Assembly (NCBI RefSeq): GCF_000430705.1 | Contig: NZ_AUMN01000016.1 | Location: 1-64,000 of the forward strand | Length of the DNA stretch: 64,000 nucleotides | Direction of reading: 5' to 3' | DNA from: Arthrobacter castelli DSM 16402 | GTDB taxonomy: Bacteria > Actinomycetota > Actinomycetes > Actinomycetales > Micrococcaceae | Shown: piece by piece, positions 26,218-35,841 of the stretch | Numbering within the stretch: position 1 is the stretch's first letter | Layout of the letters: every line of letters starts with the position of its first letter | Notes under the pieces: generated by a model | Seen by the model: only the letters and a program-made list of their open reading frames with translations | Told to the model about the DNA's origin: nothing | Databases searched by the model: none | Made by a program: the position numbers and the translations under genes

Positions 26218-28001
26218 CCCCGGAAGACGGCTCCGGTGCGCAGCTCACAGACCGAACGCATCGTCGGGCGTCGTTACGGGAGTTCCTCCCCTATCTGCGT
26301 GGACACGGTCGCGTGCTGACCGCCGTCGCTGTCGTGTCCCTGATTGCCACCGCCCTGGCCGTGGCGCAACCGCTGATGGTCCAGCAGCTGGTCAACGCGG
26401 TCGGCGCCAACGAGCCGGCGACGCTGTTCCTCTGGCTGCTGGTTGGAATCACCGTGGCCGACGCCGGCTTCAGCGCCGGACAGTCATACCTGTTGCAACG
26501 CACCGCTGAATCCGTGGTGCTCGGATTGCGGCGTTCACTGATCGGCCGAATGCTCAGCCTGCCCGTCGGCGAATTCGACCGGCGGCGGGTCGGCGACCTG
26601 ATGTCGCGGGTGGGCACGGACACCACCCTGGTCAGGACCGTTATCACCTCCGGTCTGTTCGAGATACTTTCCTCGGTGCTGATGTTCGGCGCCGCAGTGG
26701 TCCTGATGGTGCTGCTGGATCCGGTGCTCTTCGCCATCACGTTGGGTGCCGTCTTGCTTGGAGCCGGCGGGGTGCTGCTGCTCGGCTCGCTGATCCGGAG
26801 CACCAGCAAGGAAGCCCAGGATGCGGTTGGTTCGATGTCCGCCGCGGTGGAGCGTGGGCTGACCGGTATCCGCACGATCAAGGCCGCCGTGGCCGAAGAC
26901 CGGGAGTCCGCCCTCATCGACCGGGAGTCGGTGTCTGCCTTCCGGGCTGGCATCAAGATGGCCAAGCTGCAGGCCGTCGTCGGACCGTTGATGTCCATCT
27001 GCATCCAGGGCGCGTTTATCGTGGTGCTGACGGTGGGCGGTGTCCGGGTGGCCAATGGCACCTTGGCGCTCGGCGACCTGATGGCCTTCATCCTCTACCT
27101 CTTTCTGCTGGTGATGCCGATCGCTTCGGCCATGAACGCCTTCGTGCAGATTCAGGCCGGGCTCGCCGCATTGGACCGCATTCAGGAGATCGCAAGGCTC
27201 GCCCCGGAACGGGAAGGTGAACCGGCGGAGATGCCCGGGTTGGACGGGCACCACCGCTCAGTGTTCGAGTTCCGCGACATTCAGTTCCGCTACGACACTG
27301 AAGATCACGACGCCGGCACGTGGGTGCTGAACCAACTCAGCTTCGACGTGCCGGCTGGCAAGCGAACTGCAATCGTCGGCCCTTCAGGCGCCGGAAAATC
27401 GACGCTGCTGGCCCTGCTGGAACGCTTCTACGAGCCAGACGGCGGGACAATTCACTATCGGGGCAAGACGTTGTCCAGCCTGCCACGGAACGAACTGCGG
27501 TCAGAGTTTGGACTGGTGGAGCAGGAAGCGCCAATCCTCAGCGGGACGTTGGCCGACAATCTGCGGATCGCGGCGCCGGATGCCACGGCGGAGCAAATGC
27601 TGGACGTGCTCGCCGCCGTCGGACTTGGCGATCTCACCGGCCGGTCCGCGAGTGGACTGGAGCTGAATCTGGGCGAAGACGGTGTCCGGCTCTCGGGAGG
27701 ACAGCGGCAGCGGCTGGCCTGGGCCAGGGTTCTTTTGGCCGACCGGCCCGTGCTGCTGATGGACGAACCCACCGCCTCGGTTGACTCCCGCACCGAGCAT
27801 CACCTGCAGCAGACCTTGGCGGCGGCCTCGGAGGACAAGACCGTTGTGGTCGTCGCTCACCGGCTGGCGACGATTGCCGATTTCGACCAGATCGTCGTGC
27901 TGGACGATGGTCGGGTGGTGGCCTCCGGACGCCATACGGACCTGATGCACGAAAGCGGGCTCTACCGGGACATGGCCCAACGGCAGCGTTTGGTGCGGTG
28001 A
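26214..28001 (+). CDS. ABC transporter, fused permease/ATPase (multidrug exporter type)
   Basis: 595 residues. A six-helix exporter membrane domain (about 25-320) is followed by the ATPase with GPSGAGKSTLLALLERFYEP (Walker A), LVEQEAPILSGTLADNL (Q loop), LSGGQRQRLAWARVLL (signature), VLLMDEPTASVDS (Walker B) and VVVVAHRL (H loop). All catalytic residues are intact, so it can act as a homodimer. It is translationally coupled to the HTH gene, which suggests inducible efflux. Substrate unknown. Confidence 0.95.
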   Translation: MTPEDGSGAQLTDRTHRRASLREFLPYLRGHGRVLTAVAVVSLIATALAVAQPLMVQQLVNAVGANEPATLFLWLLVGITVADAGFSAGQSYLLQRTAESVVLGLRRSLIGRMLSLPVGEFDRRRVGDLMSRVGTDTTLVRTVITSGLFEILSSVLMFGAAVVLMVLLDPVLFAITLGAVLLGAGGVLLLGSLIRSTSKEAQDAVGSMSAAVERGLTGIRTIKAAVAEDRESALIDRESVSAFRAGIKMAKLQAVVGPLMSICIQGAFIVVLTVGGVRVANGTLALGDLMAFILYLFLLVMPIASAMNAFVQIQAGLAALDRIQEIARLAPEREGEPAEMPGLDGHHRSVFEFRDIQFRYDTEDHDAGTWVLNQLSFDVPAGKRTAIVGPSGAGKSTLLALLERFYEPDGGTIHYRGKTLSSLPRNELRSEFGLVEQEAPILSGTLADNLRIAAPDATAEQMLDVLAAVGLGDLTGRSASGLELNLGEDGVRLSGGQRQRLAWARVLLADRPVLLMDEPTASVDSRTEHHLQQTLAAASEDKTVVVVAHRLATIADFDQIVVLDDGRVVASGRHTDLMHESGLYRDMAQRQRLVR

Positions 28002-28141
28002 TCCTATTGCGTTGCTGTCACGGTTCGATTGTGTCGCAGCCGCAGGACGATCGGCGCTGCCATGACGGCAACGATCAATGCGACTGGAATTCCATGCTCT
28101 ATTCATTCCTCTCTTTTTGAACGCCCACCGGTGTCCAAGTG

Positions 28142-30901
28142 TCAGAAGCGGCTGAATTGGAGCTTGAGATCGCCGTCGTCGATGGTGATGTCACCGGTGA
28201 AGCTGATCGTGGTGCTGTCGGTTTCACTCTGCCAGTCCTTCTTATCCGGGTCGAACGATTGGTTGGCCTCGTAGCTGACCTTGGCTTCACCGGGCTCCAC
28301 CGTTTGCAGCGACCATCCTCCGGTCCAGTCGCGGGCAACCTCAAACTCGGGTTTTTCCGTCAGCGTCCAGTCGACGTTCCGGGGTCCGGTGTCGCCATAG
28401 CTGAAGGCAAAGGCCTCGTTGGGACAATTCTTCGGCTCCAGGCTGGTTGCCTCGATGCACTTGCCGAGGTGGGTCTTGGCGGCATCCTTTGCCTCCCGTA
28501 TCAGTGCCTCGGAGGGCTGCAGTTCCAGCTCCACCACCGCCGCGGACCCCGCGTCGATGGCCACGGTGGCCTGCTGCTGACCAAGGGTCACATACTTGCG
28601 CTTGCCATCGAGTTCCACCACATACTCGCCGGGGAAAGCGGGTAACCGCCACATATTTCCCGACCGGGGTTCAGGCAAGTCCACAGAAACGCCGTTAATC
28701 TTCAGGCTCTGCATCGGCTGTCCCGCCGTCAGGTTGAGGGTGTCCAGTGGCGCCGCCTGCAAGGTCCATTCATCGAAGAAGAGACCGGTGGTTCCCGTCT
28801 TTTGCGCCTGGAACTGCATCTCGGCCCGGCGGCCATCCTGACTGACGTCGACGGTGACCACCGCTGCGTCACCGTTGATGTCGGTACCGGTGACGGTGTA
28901 GCCGTCGATCCGATGCTTCGCGGCCCCGAAGACCTTGTCTGTCAGCAGCACCCGCTTGGCGTTCGCGACACCAGGATCCGCCACCGCGAGCGCCTTACTT
29001 GCATCACCGGCTTCCAGGGCGTCGAGATAAGCCGAAACCTCCTCGTCCGGACCGTACGCCGTCGAGTTGACCACGTTAATCGTGACCAGGGCGCCCACCA
29101 GAAGTACCACTGCGGCGCCGACGGAACCGATGATCACCCAGATGCGCCGCTTCTTCCGAGGGTCCATTGGAGGCGGAGGATCCGGCCGGGTCTCGGCCGG
29201 CATACCGTCGTGGCCGCGGTGGTCGTCGTGGTCGCCGTGGTCGCCGCCGTCGCCGTGGCCCATCGGAGGGGTGTTTGCAGGCGCGGCCTGATTCGTGGGG
29301 GCCGCGGCCGACTGCCCGTCATCGGCCATGGGCGCGCCTGCCGCCTGCTCGGCAGCCGGGTAGGTGCCGCTCTGCTGCCGGGGCTTCATTCGACTAACCA
29401 GGCCGGCCGGGAGCAACTGCACCAGTACGGGTGCGAGGAAGTGCGCCGATACTTCAACGGCCAGTCCCCACACGGCCAGCACCAGGAATGTCCACGGGGC
29501 AAGGAAGACGCTGCCGCCCAGACCACCGACCATTGACATGCCGGCCCCAAATGAGGCGTAGCTGAGCGCCATCAACAGCAACCCGCCGACGCCGTAGGTC
29601 AGCGGCAGCACGAGCCGCAATGCCGGGTTGGTCAAATCCACCCCTGCGGTCTCACGCCGGAACTTCCACAGTATCGACACGACCACGGTCACCAGCAGTG
29701 CACACAGCACGGTCAACACCGATCCCCAGGCGGGCAATATGCCGAAGACGTAATTCAGCGTTGACTCGTTCTGCAGTCCGGCCTGGCCTTGCGCGAAGAG
29801 CCCCTCGCCCGACAGCTGTGTGTTCAACCCGGACAGGTGCCCGACGCCAAAGGCACCGATCGCCGCGTTGACCGCCCACAACGGGCTGGAGAACACTGCT
29901 GCCCATCCAGCCTGGACGCCCGAGACGATAACCAGAGCGGGGACTGCAAAACAGCTGAACAACACGAGGTGCAGGCAGAACAATCCACCCGACCGGGTCA
30001 GCAACCGGGGCAGCCTGAGCCCGATTCCGGCGCCAAAATACCTGCCATCGGCCCGGCGTGCGCGGCCGGCCATCGTGGCAATAGTGCCCAGCACAAGCGC
30101 GCCGAAAAAGAGGGAAACGGACGCAGCATCAATCGTCAGCGCCATCCCTCCGGAGGTGCTGAAGCGGACGGCGGTGATCACCGTAAACAGAACGGACACC
30201 AGGGCCAGCACCAACCCGGAAATTCCCGACTGCAACCAACGCACGGCCGGGCGGCCAGCCGGCCAACGCCGCTCAACGTACCAACCACTGAAGACCAGGG
30301 ACGCGACGAGCAGGGCGGTCAACGTCAGCGGTACTGCATAGACAGTGAAGCCGCCGGTGAAATTGCCAAGCATTGTCTGGCCGGTGCTGAAGTTTCCCGA
30401 CAGCACACCGAAGGTGGCCATCGCCAAAATCTGCAGCGGAAGGGTCAGCACGGCACCGAACCCGGCGGCGCCATCGAGATCTTCGAGTGGTGCCCCCTGC
30501 GTGACGGGCGTCTGCGGCACCGAAACGTCCGTGCCGGAGACCAGCACGCCGACGACGGCCAGCAACAGCAGCACCACGGTGGCCACGACACCGCCGACAT
30601 AGGACGCCACCGCCTGCACGGCCGGAACCAACAGGATGTTCCGCAGATCGGGGCGCCGCCGCCCGTCCGGCGGCGGGCCTTGCGGCGGGTAACCATAGGG
30701 AGGCGGACCCGGCGGCGGACCTTGCGGGGGCGGACCCGGCGGTTGACCCGGCGGCGGGCCTTGCGGGGGCGGACCCGGCGGCGGACCTTGCGACTGGCCC
30801 GGCGGCCTGGCGGGCGGCGGAGGCACCGCGGAGGCACCTTGTCCGGGGTCGTGGGCCGACGGGTCGTGCTGTCCGGGTTCGGACGGCGTATTGGCACTCA
30901 C
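28142..30901 (-). CDS. Large Pro-rich multi-pass membrane protein with C-terminal extracellular part
   Basis: 919 residues. Residues about 20-85 form a Pro/Gly-rich cytoplasmic tail with repeated PPPGQPPG-like units. About ten membrane segments follow (about 95-505), then a charged linker with MGHGDGGDHGDHDDHRGHDG (His/Asp/Gly), then one more membrane segment after RKKRRIWVIIG (about 593-617). The final 300 residues look like extracytoplasmic beta domains, reminiscent of TcaA/YvbJ-type proteins. The two Cys in KCIEATSLEPKNC could form a disulfide. No family assignment is secure. The gene stands alone, convergent with the ABC exporter. Confidence 0.8.
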   Translation of the reverse strand: MSANTPSEPGQHDPSAHDPGQGASAVPPPPARPPGQSQGPPPGPPPQGPPPGQPPGPPPQGPPPGPPPYGYPPQGPPPDGRRRPDLRNILLVPAVQAVASYVGGVVATVVLLLLAVVGVLVSGTDVSVPQTPVTQGAPLEDLDGAAGFGAVLTLPLQILAMATFGVLSGNFSTGQTMLGNFTGGFTVYAVPLTLTALLVASLVFSGWYVERRWPAGRPAVRWLQSGISGLVLALVSVLFTVITAVRFSTSGGMALTIDAASVSLFFGALVLGTIATMAGRARRADGRYFGAGIGLRLPRLLTRSGGLFCLHLVLFSCFAVPALVIVSGVQAGWAAVFSSPLWAVNAAIGAFGVGHLSGLNTQLSGEGLFAQGQAGLQNESTLNYVFGILPAWGSVLTVLCALLVTVVVSILWKFRRETAGVDLTNPALRLVLPLTYGVGGLLLMALSYASFGAGMSMVGGLGGSVFLAPWTFLVLAVWGLAVEVSAHFLAPVLVQLLPAGLVSRMKPRQQSGTYPAAEQAAGAPMADDGQSAAAPTNQAAPANTPPMGHGDGGDHGDHDDHRGHDGMPAETRPDPPPPMDPRKKRRIWVIIGSVGAAVVLLVGALVTINVVNSTAYGPDEEVSAYLDALEAGDASKALAVADPGVANAKRVLLTDKVFGAAKHRIDGYTVTGTDINGDAAVVTVDVSQDGRRAEMQFQAQKTGTTGLFFDEWTLQAAPLDTLNLTAGQPMQSLKINGVSVDLPEPRSGNMWRLPAFPGEYVVELDGKRKYVTLGQQQATVAIDAGSAAVVELELQPSEALIREAKDAAKTHLGKCIEATSLEPKNCPNEAFAFSYGDTGPRNVDWTLTEKPEFEVARDWTGGWSLQTVEPGEAKVSYEANQSFDPDKKDWQSETDSTTISFTGDITIDDGDLKLQFSRF
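30701..30800. repeat. Imperfect repeats encoding the Pro-rich N-terminus
   Basis: Two near-identical copies of a roughly 30-base unit (CCTTGCGGGGGCGGACCCGG core) about 39 bases apart, plus partial copies, within the start of the 919-residue gene. They encode Gly-Pro-Pro runs. Confidence 0.7.
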
Positions 30902-31033
30902 GATTAACTCCCCATCAGGTCAGTCGTCTACAGAGGCCCGCTGCACCGGCGGTCCATTCAGGGCACAGCCGTGACTCTAGCAGGATCCCCGGTCGGATGC
31001 CGGTGTGCAGTTCCATCCTGTGGACTAAGTCCG

Positions 31034-31690
31034 TTAAACGGCGGGCTTCCGGACGGCTCCTTCGACAATGGGCATCAATCGGCCGAACGCCCCGCCCAAT
31101 TCCCACCGTTTCACGCCACCGGTTTCCAACCCGGCCCGGCGCAGTTCCATGACGGTGTCCCGGTTCAGGTGACACCCTCCGGCCACCCGGCGCTGGATCG
31201 GGGTCAGCCGATCCTGCCATCGCCGAACCGAGGCGCTTTCCGAGCCGACGTGTTCGAGCACGAGCAACTGTCCGCCCGGTTTCAGCACCCGGACCGCTTC
31301 GGCAGCCGAAACGGCAGCGTCACCAACGCTGCACAGCACCAAGGTGGAGACGACGACGTCGGCGCTGGCGTCGGGAAGGTCGATATGTTCGGCACTTCCA
31401 TCCACCACCTCGGCCGCTTCGCGCAGCCGCGGAACGGCGTCACCGATCTTCCGTTCCAGCCGCTGACGCATATACGGGTCGGGTTCGGTGAGCAGCAAAT
31501 GCTGAACCTGTGCGGCGTCGTAATGTGGAAGATTCGCGCCGGTGCCCGTGCCGATCTCCACCACCACCGAGTGGGCGGCGGTGAGAAGTTCCGCGCGACG
31601 TTGCCCCATGACGGTCCGCTCGGCCGCGGCGTTCAACCTGTCGTACGTTGCCGCGAAGGCCCGAGCACGGAGCCGGGCGCATGCGTTCAT
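31034..31690 (-). CDS. Class I SAM-dependent methyltransferase
   Basis: 218 residues. Motif I VVEIGTGTGANLPHY, acidic LLTEPDPYMRQRL and motif IV ADVVVSTLVLCSVGD followed by LKPGGQLLVLEHV resemble UbiE-like enzymes. The ATG at 31690 starts one base after the TGA of the response regulator, so it is coupled to it; the longer frame inside that gene is not needed. It is the last gene of an ABC-kinase-regulator operon. Substrate unknown; modification of a membrane lipid or of a toxic compound exported by the transporter is possible. Confidence 0.88.
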   Translation of the reverse strand: MNACARLRARAFAATYDRLNAAAERTVMGQRRAELLTAAHSVVVEIGTGTGANLPHYDAAQVQHLLLTEPDPYMRQRLERKIGDAVPRLREAAEVVDGSAEHIDLPDASADVVVSTLVLCSVGDAAVSAAEAVRVLKPGGQLLVLEHVGSESASVRRWQDRLTPIQRRVAGGCHLNRDTVMELRRAGLETGGVKRWELGGAFGRLMPIVEGAVRKPAV

Positions 31691-31691
31691 C

Positions 31692-32396
31692 TCAATAGTC
31701 CAATCCCGCGCTGGGAGTAACAAGTCCCGTCTCGTAGGCATACACCACGGCCTGTACGCGGTCCCGCAGATGCAGCTTGGTCAGAATCCGGCGCACGTGG
31801 GTTTTCACAGTCGCTTCGGCGAGGAAAAAGCGGTGGGAAACCTCAGCGTTGGACAGTCCCTCGGCGACGGCTTTCAGCACCTCGATCTCCCTCGGGGTCA
31901 GGTCGTCGAGCAGCGGATCGCTCTGCGCCGGCGGGTGTCCCGGGGCCGGCCGCGAGCGCACGTAGGTCTCCAGCAGCCGCTGGGTGATCCGGGGGGCGAC
32001 GACGGCGTCCCCGCTTGCCACCCGGCGCACCGCCTGGACGAGTTCGCCCGGCCCCACGTCCTTGACCAGGAAGGCGCTGGCTCCGGCCTGCAGTCCGGAA
32101 AAAGCATACTCGTCCAGGTCAAAGGTCGTCAGGATGATGATCCGGGCGCAGGAGCCGGATTCGATGATCTGCCGGGTCGCTTCGATCCCGTCGAGCGTGG
32201 GCATCCGGATGTCCATCAGCACCACATGCGGACCCAGGTCCTGCACCAGCGAAACCGCCTCCGCACCGTCGGAGGCCTCTCCGGCAATCTCCAGGTCGTC
32301 TTCGCCCTCGAGGATGAGCCGGAAGCCGGTGCGCAGCAGCGGCTGGTCGTCCACCAGCAGCACCCGGGTGGGCGCCTCCGTCGCTGGTTCAGTCAT
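31692..32396 (-). CDS. NarL/LuxR-family response regulator
   Basis: 234 residues. The receiver holds Asp62 in VVLMDIRMPT, and the HTH is LTPREIEVLKAVAEGLSNAE to TVKTHVRRILTKLHLRD. The ATG overlaps the kinase stop. It is the likely activator of its own ABC operon. Confidence 0.95.
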   Translation of the reverse strand: MTEPATEAPTRVLLVDDQPLLRTGFRLILEGEDDLEIAGEASDGAEAVSLVQDLGPHVVLMDIRMPTLDGIEATRQIIESGSCARIIILTTFDLDEYAFSGLQAGASAFLVKDVGPGELVQAVRRVASGDAVVAPRITQRLLETYVRSRPAPGHPPAQSDPLLDDLTPREIEVLKAVAEGLSNAEVSHRFFLAEATVKTHVRRILTKLHLRDRVQAVVYAYETGLVTPSAGLDY

Positions 32397-33646
32397 TCGT
32401 CCTCCCCCTCATCCGGCCACACCAACGTTGCGTCAACCACCCAGCCGTCTCCGGAAACCGAGCCGGCGTGGACGGTCCCGGCGTAGATGCTCGCCCGTTC
32501 GGCCATGCCGACAATGCCAAGCCCGGCGCCCACAGACTCCGCAGGCGTGCCGTCCGAGGTGCCGCGGCCGTCGTCGGACACCCTGATGTTCACCTTATCG
32601 CCTTCCCGGGCGACCAGGACGTCCACAACAGTGATGCTGTTGCCATATCTGAGCACGTTGGTCAGCGATTCCTGCACGATTCGGTAGACCGTCAGTTGGA
32701 AGGCCGGGTCGGATGGCAGAGATGGTCCGGAGCGGGTGTAGCGGACGGGCAGGCCTGCCAGCCGAAAGCTTTCCACCAGTGAAGTCAACGACTTCTCCGC
32801 CGGCAATGGCAGCAACGGGGCCTCATTATCATCGGTGTCGCGCAGCACCCCGAGCACCCGCCGCATGTCGGCAAGCGCGCCGCGGCCTGTCGTGGACAGT
32901 TCCTGGAGGACTTCCGAAGCGCGTTCCTGGTCACGTTTAATCACCACCCCGGCACCGTCCGACAATGCGATCATCACCGACAGTGAATGGGCGACGACGT
33001 CGTGCATCTCCCGTGCGATCCGGGTGCGCTCCGCGACGGACGCCAGTTCGGCGTTTTCCTGGGCGCGGGCCAGCAGTTCCTTGGTGTGCAGCCGGTCCCG
33101 ACGCACCGTAACGCCGATCCCGGTGGCGATAATTTCACTGAGCAGCACTACTGCCGCGGTGACCCACATCAGCGCCGGGACGGCGTCGAATGCGTCCGGC
33201 TGCTGCAGGGCCAGCGCCCCGATCGCCGGCAGGGTGGCCGCGAAGGTGGCCAGGAAGGAAAAGCGGGCAGAATGGGTGACGGCCACTGCATACAGGGCGA
33301 ACCAGAGTCCCGCGCCCACGTTGGTTATGCCGCTGTCGACGACGACGGCGGTTACCTCCAGCACGGCAACCATCGCGAGAATGGGAATCGGGCGCCACCT
33401 GCGCAGTCCCAGCGCCGCGGCGGTCAGGCCGACGACAATCAGCGCCGAGTATCCCTGTCCGTCTGCCCGCAGAATAGTGCCGGGCAGCGCCAGGAAGAGG
33501 TAAACGAGAACGACCACGATGTCCATGGCCACCGGATGTTTGATGAAGAAGCGCCGCACCGGCCCCCGGCGTCGCGCCGCAAAATCGGCAAGGGAAGCGG
33601 CGGCCGTTCGCTCCGTCGCTTCCCTTACCGAAACCTGTTCGCTCAT
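32393..33646 (-). CDS. Sensor histidine kinase (HisKA_3/HATPase_c)
   Basis: 417 residues. About five membrane segments (40-180), phospho-acceptor His215 in RIAREMHDVVAHSLSVMI, N box SLTNVLRYG and G box VGAGLGIVGMAER. It lies 27 bases after the ABC permease gene and overlaps the regulator gene by four bases. Confidence 0.95.
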   Translation of the reverse strand: MSEQVSVREATERTAAASLADFAARRRGPVRRFFIKHPVAMDIVVVLVYLFLALPGTILRADGQGYSALIVVGLTAAALGLRRWRPIPILAMVAVLEVTAVVVDSGITNVGAGLWFALYAVAVTHSARFSFLATFAATLPAIGALALQQPDAFDAVPALMWVTAAVVLLSEIIATGIGVTVRRDRLHTKELLARAQENAELASVAERTRIAREMHDVVAHSLSVMIALSDGAGVVIKRDQERASEVLQELSTTGRGALADMRRVLGVLRDTDDNEAPLLPLPAEKSLTSLVESFRLAGLPVRYTRSGPSLPSDPAFQLTVYRIVQESLTNVLRYGNSITVVDVLVAREGDKVNIRVSDDGRGTSDGTPAESVGAGLGIVGMAERASIYAGTVHAGSVSGDGWVVDATLVWPDEGEDE

Positions 33647-33673
33647 GAAATGAGCATCTGCGCCGACCGGCCC

Positions 33674-34543
33674 TTACACGTCCCGGCGCTTGGCCACGAT
33701 CAGCGAGATCACCAGCAGACCGACGGCCCAGGCAGCCATCACCAGGCCGCCCTGCCACTGGTTCAGCGCGTCATCGGCGATGTTGACTGACACCATCTGC
33801 TGGCCTGCATTGGTGGGCAGGTACTCGGCGGCGTCGTCAATCCAATCCGCGAGGAGGGTCAGGAGCTGAACGACAATCGTGGGCAGGACAAAGAACAGCC
33901 CAACTGCAGTGACGATGCCACCGGCGGTGTTACGCAGCATGGTGCCGATTGCCATCGAGATGACGGCGATCAGCGCCAGATACGTTCCGGTGTTGATAAT
34001 GCTCGCCACCATGCCATCGTGTGTGATCGCGAAGTCCAGGTCCTCCCCGGCCAGGAACGGCTGGGCCACGTAGTACGAAAGCAGGGCGGCAACCACGCCG
34101 ATCACGAACGAGACGACGGCGATCACCAAGTTCTTGGCCAGCAAGGCAGGGATCCGCTTCGGCACTGCCACCATGGTGGAACGGATCATGCCAGTGCCCC
34201 ACTCGGAGGCAATCAGCACTACCGCCAGCGAGGCAATCAGCAACTGGCCAAAGATAATGCCCCCGGAGGGGACGGTGTAGGCGGCCCCCTGGAGGCCACC
34301 GCTCTCGGCCATTTGCGCCTGCTGCTCGGGGGGCATACCCGCCTGGACTCCGGCGGACATTGCCAGACCCCAGCCACTCAGGACAGCAAGCCCCACCATC
34401 ACTACGAGAGTGATGGACAGCAGGACGACTGTCGACGGAACGGTGCGGAGCTTGATCCACTCGGAGCGGATGGCCCGTCCGAAATTCACGCCCTTCCCGG
34501 TTTGGGAGGTGTGGGCTGGAGGCGTTGTGGTGGCGGCGCTCAT
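33674..34543 (-). CDS. ABC-2-type transporter permease
   Basis: 289 residues. A cytoplasmic N-terminus with FGRAIRSEWIKLRTVPST, a typical ABC-2 permease opening, is followed by six membrane segments between 42 and 285. The start overlaps the ATPase stop (ATGA). With that ATPase it forms a half-size exporter of the lantibiotic-immunity/BcrAB style, placed in front of a two-component system. Confidence 0.9.
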   Translation of the reverse strand: MSAATTTPPAHTSQTGKGVNFGRAIRSEWIKLRTVPSTVVLLSITLVVMVGLAVLSGWGLAMSAGVQAGMPPEQQAQMAESGGLQGAAYTVPSGGIIFGQLLIASLAVVLIASEWGTGMIRSTMVAVPKRIPALLAKNLVIAVVSFVIGVVAALLSYYVAQPFLAGEDLDFAITHDGMVASIINTGTYLALIAVISMAIGTMLRNTAGGIVTAVGLFFVLPTIVVQLLTLLADWIDDAAEYLPTNAGQQMVSVNIADDALNQWQGGLVMAAWAVGLLVISLIVAKRRDV

Positions 34544-35487
34544 GATTGGCGTCCTTCCCCTGCCATGGACAGTTGTGAGACCGGATCGGCCGAGTGATAC
34601 TCGACTTCGTCCTGGGTCAGCTTCATATAGACGTCCTCCAGCGATTCCTGCAGAGGGGTCAATTCGTAAACCAGCACGCGGTTCTGCAATGCGGTCTCGG
34701 CAATTCGGCGCGCATCGATGCCTGCCACCTCCAAGAGCTCAGGCTCCAGGCTTTGAATGCTCACGCCCTCGCCCGCTAGTGCATTCGCGAGTACCTGCGG
34801 CTGATCGGTCCTCACGCGGGTCCTCGCTTGCCCCTGTCCGGCGATGACATCGTCCATTGACGCGTCTGCAATGATTCGGCCACGACCGATAATGATCAGG
34901 TGGTCTGCGGTCTGCGACATTTCCGACATCAAGTGCGAGGACAAAAAGACCGTGCGGCCCTCGGCAGCCAGCCCCTTGGCCAAATGCCGGACCCACTGCA
35001 CCCCCTCGGGATCCAGACCATTGACCGGCTCATCGAGGATCAGCGTGTGAGGATCTCCCAGCATCGCCGCGGCTATCCCGAGACGCTGGCCCATGCCCAG
35101 GGAGAACCCGCCGACACGCTTCTTGGCCACCGCTGAAAGGCCGGTCATTTCAGTGACTTCCTTGACCCGGCTGTTCGGGATACCGTGGGTCGCCGCCATT
35201 GCCTTGAGGTGATTGTGCGCACTGCGTTTGGTATGGACGGCCTTGGCATCAAGCAGCGCGCCGACCTCCTGCAGGGGTGCCTTGTGGTCGGCGTAGTGCT
35301 TGCCGTTGACTATGACATCGCCATGACTCGGCCGGTCGAGCCCCACGATCATCCGCATAGTGGTGGACTTGCCCGCACCGTTGGGCCCCAGGAAACCTGT
35401 GACCTTGCCCGGCTGGACGTTGAATGAGACGCCGTCGACGGCGGTCTTGGCACCATAGCGCTTGGCCAGGTTGCGTGCCTCGATCAT
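34540..35487 (-). CDS. ABC transporter ATP-binding protein (BcrA/CcmA type)
   Basis: 315 residues. Walker A GPNGAGKSTTMRM, signature region GGFSLGMGQRLGIAAAML (LGMGQ instead of LSGGQ, usual for this group), Walker B TLILDEPVNGLDPEG. A C-terminal extension from about 220 is typical of CcmA-like ATPases. AAGGA precedes the ATG. It is the first gene of a five-gene operon with permease, kinase, regulator and methyltransferase. Confidence 0.94.
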   Translation of the reverse strand: MIEARNLAKRYGAKTAVDGVSFNVQPGKVTGFLGPNGAGKSTTMRMIVGLDRPSHGDVIVNGKHYADHKAPLQEVGALLDAKAVHTKRSAHNHLKAMAATHGIPNSRVKEVTEMTGLSAVAKKRVGGFSLGMGQRLGIAAAMLGDPHTLILDEPVNGLDPEGVQWVRHLAKGLAAEGRTVFLSSHLMSEMSQTADHLIIIGRGRIIADASMDDVIAGQGQARTRVRTDQPQVLANALAGEGVSIQSLEPELLEVAGIDARRIAETALQNRVLVYELTPLQESLEDVYMKLTQDEVEYHSADPVSQLSMAGEGRQS

Positions 35488-35841
35488 CTGATTGTCCTTA
35501 GGAGGAAAGAATATTGTGCGATTACACCAATAACATTACTTATCACGCGCGTCCCTGACTTCGGTCCGCAGGATGATCTTGGGAGGCATCGGCATCCCCC
35601 TTAAGGCGTACGCGCGTAGTCGATAAGTACCGAAGTATCGACCACTACGCTCATGCACTGTCCTGTAAGCGTGAACCAGTGCGAAGGTCACCCACCCAGT
35701 CAGTGGCATCCAAGTCACGGTCACGATCGTTCCACGATCCGAATGCCTCCCGCATCGTGTCGACGCATTAAGGGGCACACGGCGGTGTGCGGTATGTTCT
35801 GAGCGTGAACCGCATCCGCACAGCCGACACGTCTGCCCGCC
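35488..35841. other. Intergenic region with a long inverted repeat
   Basis: 354 bases between divergent genes. The left 60 bases are AT-rich and should hold the promoter of the ABC operon. GCGTAGTCGATA (35614-35625) is matched by TATCGA-CCA-CTACGC (35636-35650), 12-bp arms with one 3-base bulge and a 10-base loop. A smaller GCACAC/GTGTGC dyad lies at about 35775-35790. No gene is supported. Confidence 0.6.
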
